A stretch of DNA of 8,323 nucleotides, taken from JAAYKM01 sp964411235. Lineage in GTDB: Bacteria > Desulfobacterota > Syntrophia > Syntrophales > JAAYKM01. Location of the stretch: NCBI GenBank assembly GCA_964411235.1, contig CAYPKE010000110.1:1-8323 (forward strand), read 5' to 3'. The notes under the pieces were generated by a model. It searched no databases, was not told where the DNA came from, and worked only from the letters and a program-made list of their open reading frames with translations. Below, piece after piece: positions 6,811 to 8,323 of this stretch (positions are counted from its first letter, which is position 1; the number at the start of each line of letters is the position of its first letter). Made by a program: the position numbers and the translations under genes.

Positions 6811-7746
6811 ATGATATCAAATGAGGCAACCAAAAGAATGGAATCCATGCCGGTTTACGACCGTAATATTCCGGAAACTTGCGAAATCCACTATAGGACG
6901 CAAACGGATTGGAAATTGGTTGAAGTGCTCGCCATTTATTTTGGAGGCGTGGGGACGGGGCTTTATATCCTTTCCCAGATATTCGGATATACGGCAGGTA
7001 TGATCGTGGGGTATTTACTGGTTATCGTCTTAAAAAATATTGCACATCTGTTCGCTTCTTCCAAACCCTTCCGGTCCATTCGCGTTCTGAGCCAGCCGAG
7101 GACCTCCTGGATCAGCCGGGGTTCATACGGCATTTTCCTGTTTGCCGTTCTGGGATTGCTGGATATTGTCATTCGTTTAGGTTTGGTCCGGTTTGACAGT
7201 GCCGTGTTTCCTGCGATCGTGTCTGTGTTGGCGGCCATTGCGGCTTTCATAATCATGGCTTATATTGGTTTTGTTTTTACCGAAGCCCGCAATATCGATT
7301 TCTGGCATTCCTCCATTGTCCCGGTTATGTTTATTAGCCACTCCGTGGCCATGGGTTATGCTCTTTTAATCATCCTGTATGCGCTTTTGCAGACGCAAAC
7401 CGATTTTTACAAGTTTGCCTGGCAGTTTCTCATTAGTCTTGGTGCAGCAGCGTTGATGGTTTATACATTTATGAGCGTTATGAGACACATCTCTAAGTCG
7501 GCGGATGAGGCCGTCAGGATACTTCTGCATGGCAAACTGGCCATGATGTTCTGGGTTGGAGCGATTTTTGCCGGATTGCTGGTGCCAATTTGCTTAACCG
7601 GTTACTGTTACCTGACCGGCAGTCCCGCTGCCTGTTCCGGCTTGACATTGAGTATTGCGGGAATCCTGACTTTGTTGGGTGCGCTTTTGTTTCAACTATG
7701 TTTTGTTAGGGCGGGTGTATCCACACCTATCGTTAGTGTTGATTGA
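6811..7746 (+). CDS. NrfD/PsrC-like membrane subunit, probable quinone-reactive anchor
   Basis: A 311-residue integral membrane protein. AAGGAGG overlaps the previous stop codon and lies six bases before the ATG. After a polar N-terminus come about eight hydrophobic segments, near residues 36-56, 62-82, 103-123, 131-156, 168-191, 202-222, 245-265 and 274-298. Two family hallmarks are visible: WKLVEVLAIYFGGVGTGLYI in the first helix, and KPFRSIRVLSQPRTSWISRG (85-104) in the loop before the third. NrfD/PsrC proteins anchor molybdoenzyme or cytochrome complexes and exchange electrons with the quinone pool, with no heme of their own. As third gene of the operon it would link the soluble subunits to menaquinone or ubiquinone. 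Because the catalytic subunit appears cytoplasmic, the Fe-S partner should dock on the inner face. Function by family is firm; direction of electron flow is unknown. Confidence 0.9.
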   Translation: MISNEATKRMESMPVYDRNIPETCEIHYRTQTDWKLVEVLAIYFGGVGTGLYILSQIFGYTAGMIVGYLLVIVLKNIAHLFASSKPFRSIRVLSQPRTSWISRGSYGIFLFAVLGLLDIVIRLGLVRFDSAVFPAIVSVLAAIAAFIIMAYIGFVFTEARNIDFWHSSIVPVMFISHSVAMGYALLIILYALLQTQTDFYKFAWQFLISLGAAALMVYTFMSVMRHISKSADEAVRILLHGKLAMMFWVGAIFAGLLVPICLTGYCYLTGSPAACSGLTLSIAGILTLLGALLFQLCFVRAGVSTPIVSVD

Positions 7747-7832
7747 CTTAAATACAGATGTGGTTGAGAGAATTGAAGAAAAAGTTCCTATCTCTTTAAG
7801 AGCACAGGGCATGCCACACCCTCCCCTGATGG

Positions 7833-7842
7833 NNNNNNNNNN
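7833..7842. other. Assembly gap (10 N)
   Basis: Ten N separate the molybdoenzyme operon from the MoaD-like gene. Ten is a conventional placeholder, so the true distance may be larger and genes may be missing. CTCCCCT occurs just left (7821-7827), and CTCCCCTCCCCT just right (7849-7860), so a C-rich repeat may have broken the assembly. No gene is supported in 7747-7940. Confidence 0.97.
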
Positions 7843-7940
7843 CCTGCGCTCCCCTCCCCTCCTAATTACCCGCACCCTGTTTCTTTGGCATCAGGCGTGC
7901 GAAAGTGAGAAAATTACAAAAACCTAGGAGCGATTGCCGC

Positions 7941-8243
7941 ATGCGAGCTACCCTGCAAATACTAAGTCCCAGCCTGAGAAAGGCGATCGGCTGGGGTGAA
8001 AGTAAATATGAAGAGACCTGCTATTTTGAGGGAAACACCATCGGCGATCTGCTGAAGGCCGTCCATGATCGTGACGGAAAGAGCCTCTATCACCGTTTTA
8101 TAGAGGACGACGGGCTCATTTCTCGGACTTACATCCATCTTAACGGGATATCCTACCTGCGGCCCGAGGATCTGGCAAGACCGCTCAATGATGGCGACAA
8201 GGTCGGCATCCTGGGTCAGTTGGCCCTTTGCGGAGGCGGATAG
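7941..8243 (+). CDS. MoaD/ThiS-family sulfur carrier protein
   Basis: A 100-residue protein from the ATG that follows AGGAG (7926-7930) by ten bases. An in-frame ATG at 7905 would add 12 residues but lacks a good site. The C-terminal half, with THIS-like features YIHLNGISYL (64-73), LARPLNDGDKVGI (78-90) and the terminus LALCGGG, fits a beta-grasp ubiquitin-like sulfur carrier. Such proteins are activated as an acyl-adenylate on the last Gly and then carry sulfur as a thiocarboxylate. Small MoaD proteins give sulfur to the dithiolene of molybdopterin; ThiS serves thiazole synthesis. The neighbouring molybdoenzyme favours the MoaD role, but the gap at 7833-7842 weakens that link, and no MoaE or ThiF-like activating gene is visible. 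At 100 residues it is longer than a typical ThiS. Family call is good; pathway is inferred. Confidence 0.78.
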   Translation: MRATLQILSPSLRKAIGWGESKYEETCYFEGNTIGDLLKAVHDRDGKSLYHRFIEDDGLISRTYIHLNGISYLRPEDLARPLNDGDKVGILGQLALCGGG

Positions 8244-8323
8244 CCGCGTATAGCCGGCAGAAAATAACTTATTACCACGGCAAATTAATATATAAATATC
8301 TTTTATTTTGTGATAAACGATAT

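Noticed and set aside
7679..7927. Open frame running across the N gap
   Set aside because: It overlaps the end of the anchor gene, depends on undefined bases and has no recognisable content.

Overview
The window looks like part of an anaerobic, Gram-negative bacterial genome or metagenome scaffold, most likely a deltaproteobacterial lineage of the Syntrophales/Desulfobacterota kind. This placement is inferred from gene content and protein style: an outer-membrane MetA/SphA-type channel, a PAS-PAS-LuxR regulator and a three-subunit molybdoenzyme with a NrfD anchor. No marker gene fixes the taxonomy. Ribosome binding sites are strong and GC content is moderate. One run of 10 N marks an assembly gap at 7833-7842.

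Layout. 1-605 (minus): the first 201 codons of a thiamine-diphosphate enzyme of the acetolactate synthase large-subunit type, running off the left edge. 606-840: a divergent intergenic stretch in which I see no convincing promoter, only a strong ribosome binding site that sets the next start. 841-1854 (plus): a signal-peptide-bearing outer-membrane beta-barrel of the phenol-degradation MetA/SphA type, closed by a clear intrinsic terminator at 1887-1922. 1923-2061: an AT-rich leader with inverted repeats. 2062-3459 (plus): a 465-residue PAS-PAS-coiled-coil-LuxR regulator, with a perfect 8-bp hairpin across its stop codon. 3460-3645: a leader with short repeats and a 12-bp palindrome touching the ribosome binding site. 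3646-6183, 6197-6799 and 6811-7746 (plus): a tight operon for a complex iron-sulfur molybdoenzyme (catalytic subunit, four-cluster ferredoxin subunit, NrfD-like membrane subunit). 7747-7940: no gene, containing the N gap. 7941-8243 (plus): a MoaD/ThiS-type sulfur carrier ending in Gly-Gly-Gly. 8244-8323: AT-rich, nothing recognised.

How it may work. Electrons would pass between a substrate at the bis-pyranopterin Mo/W site of the catalytic subunit, the iron-sulfur chain of the second subunit, and the quinone pool through the NrfD-like subunit. The catalytic subunit has no Tat signal, so it should face the cytoplasm. The upstream PAS-LuxR protein is the obvious candidate regulator, and the MoaD-like protein could supply sulfur for the pyranopterin cofactor. 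The substrate cannot be told from the sequence. The two most unusual points are substitutions at iron-sulfur ligand positions: Asp21 at the third Cys position of the catalytic subunit's N-terminal cluster, and Ala93 at one Cys position of the ferredoxin subunit, where NarH has Trp at a [3Fe-4S] site.
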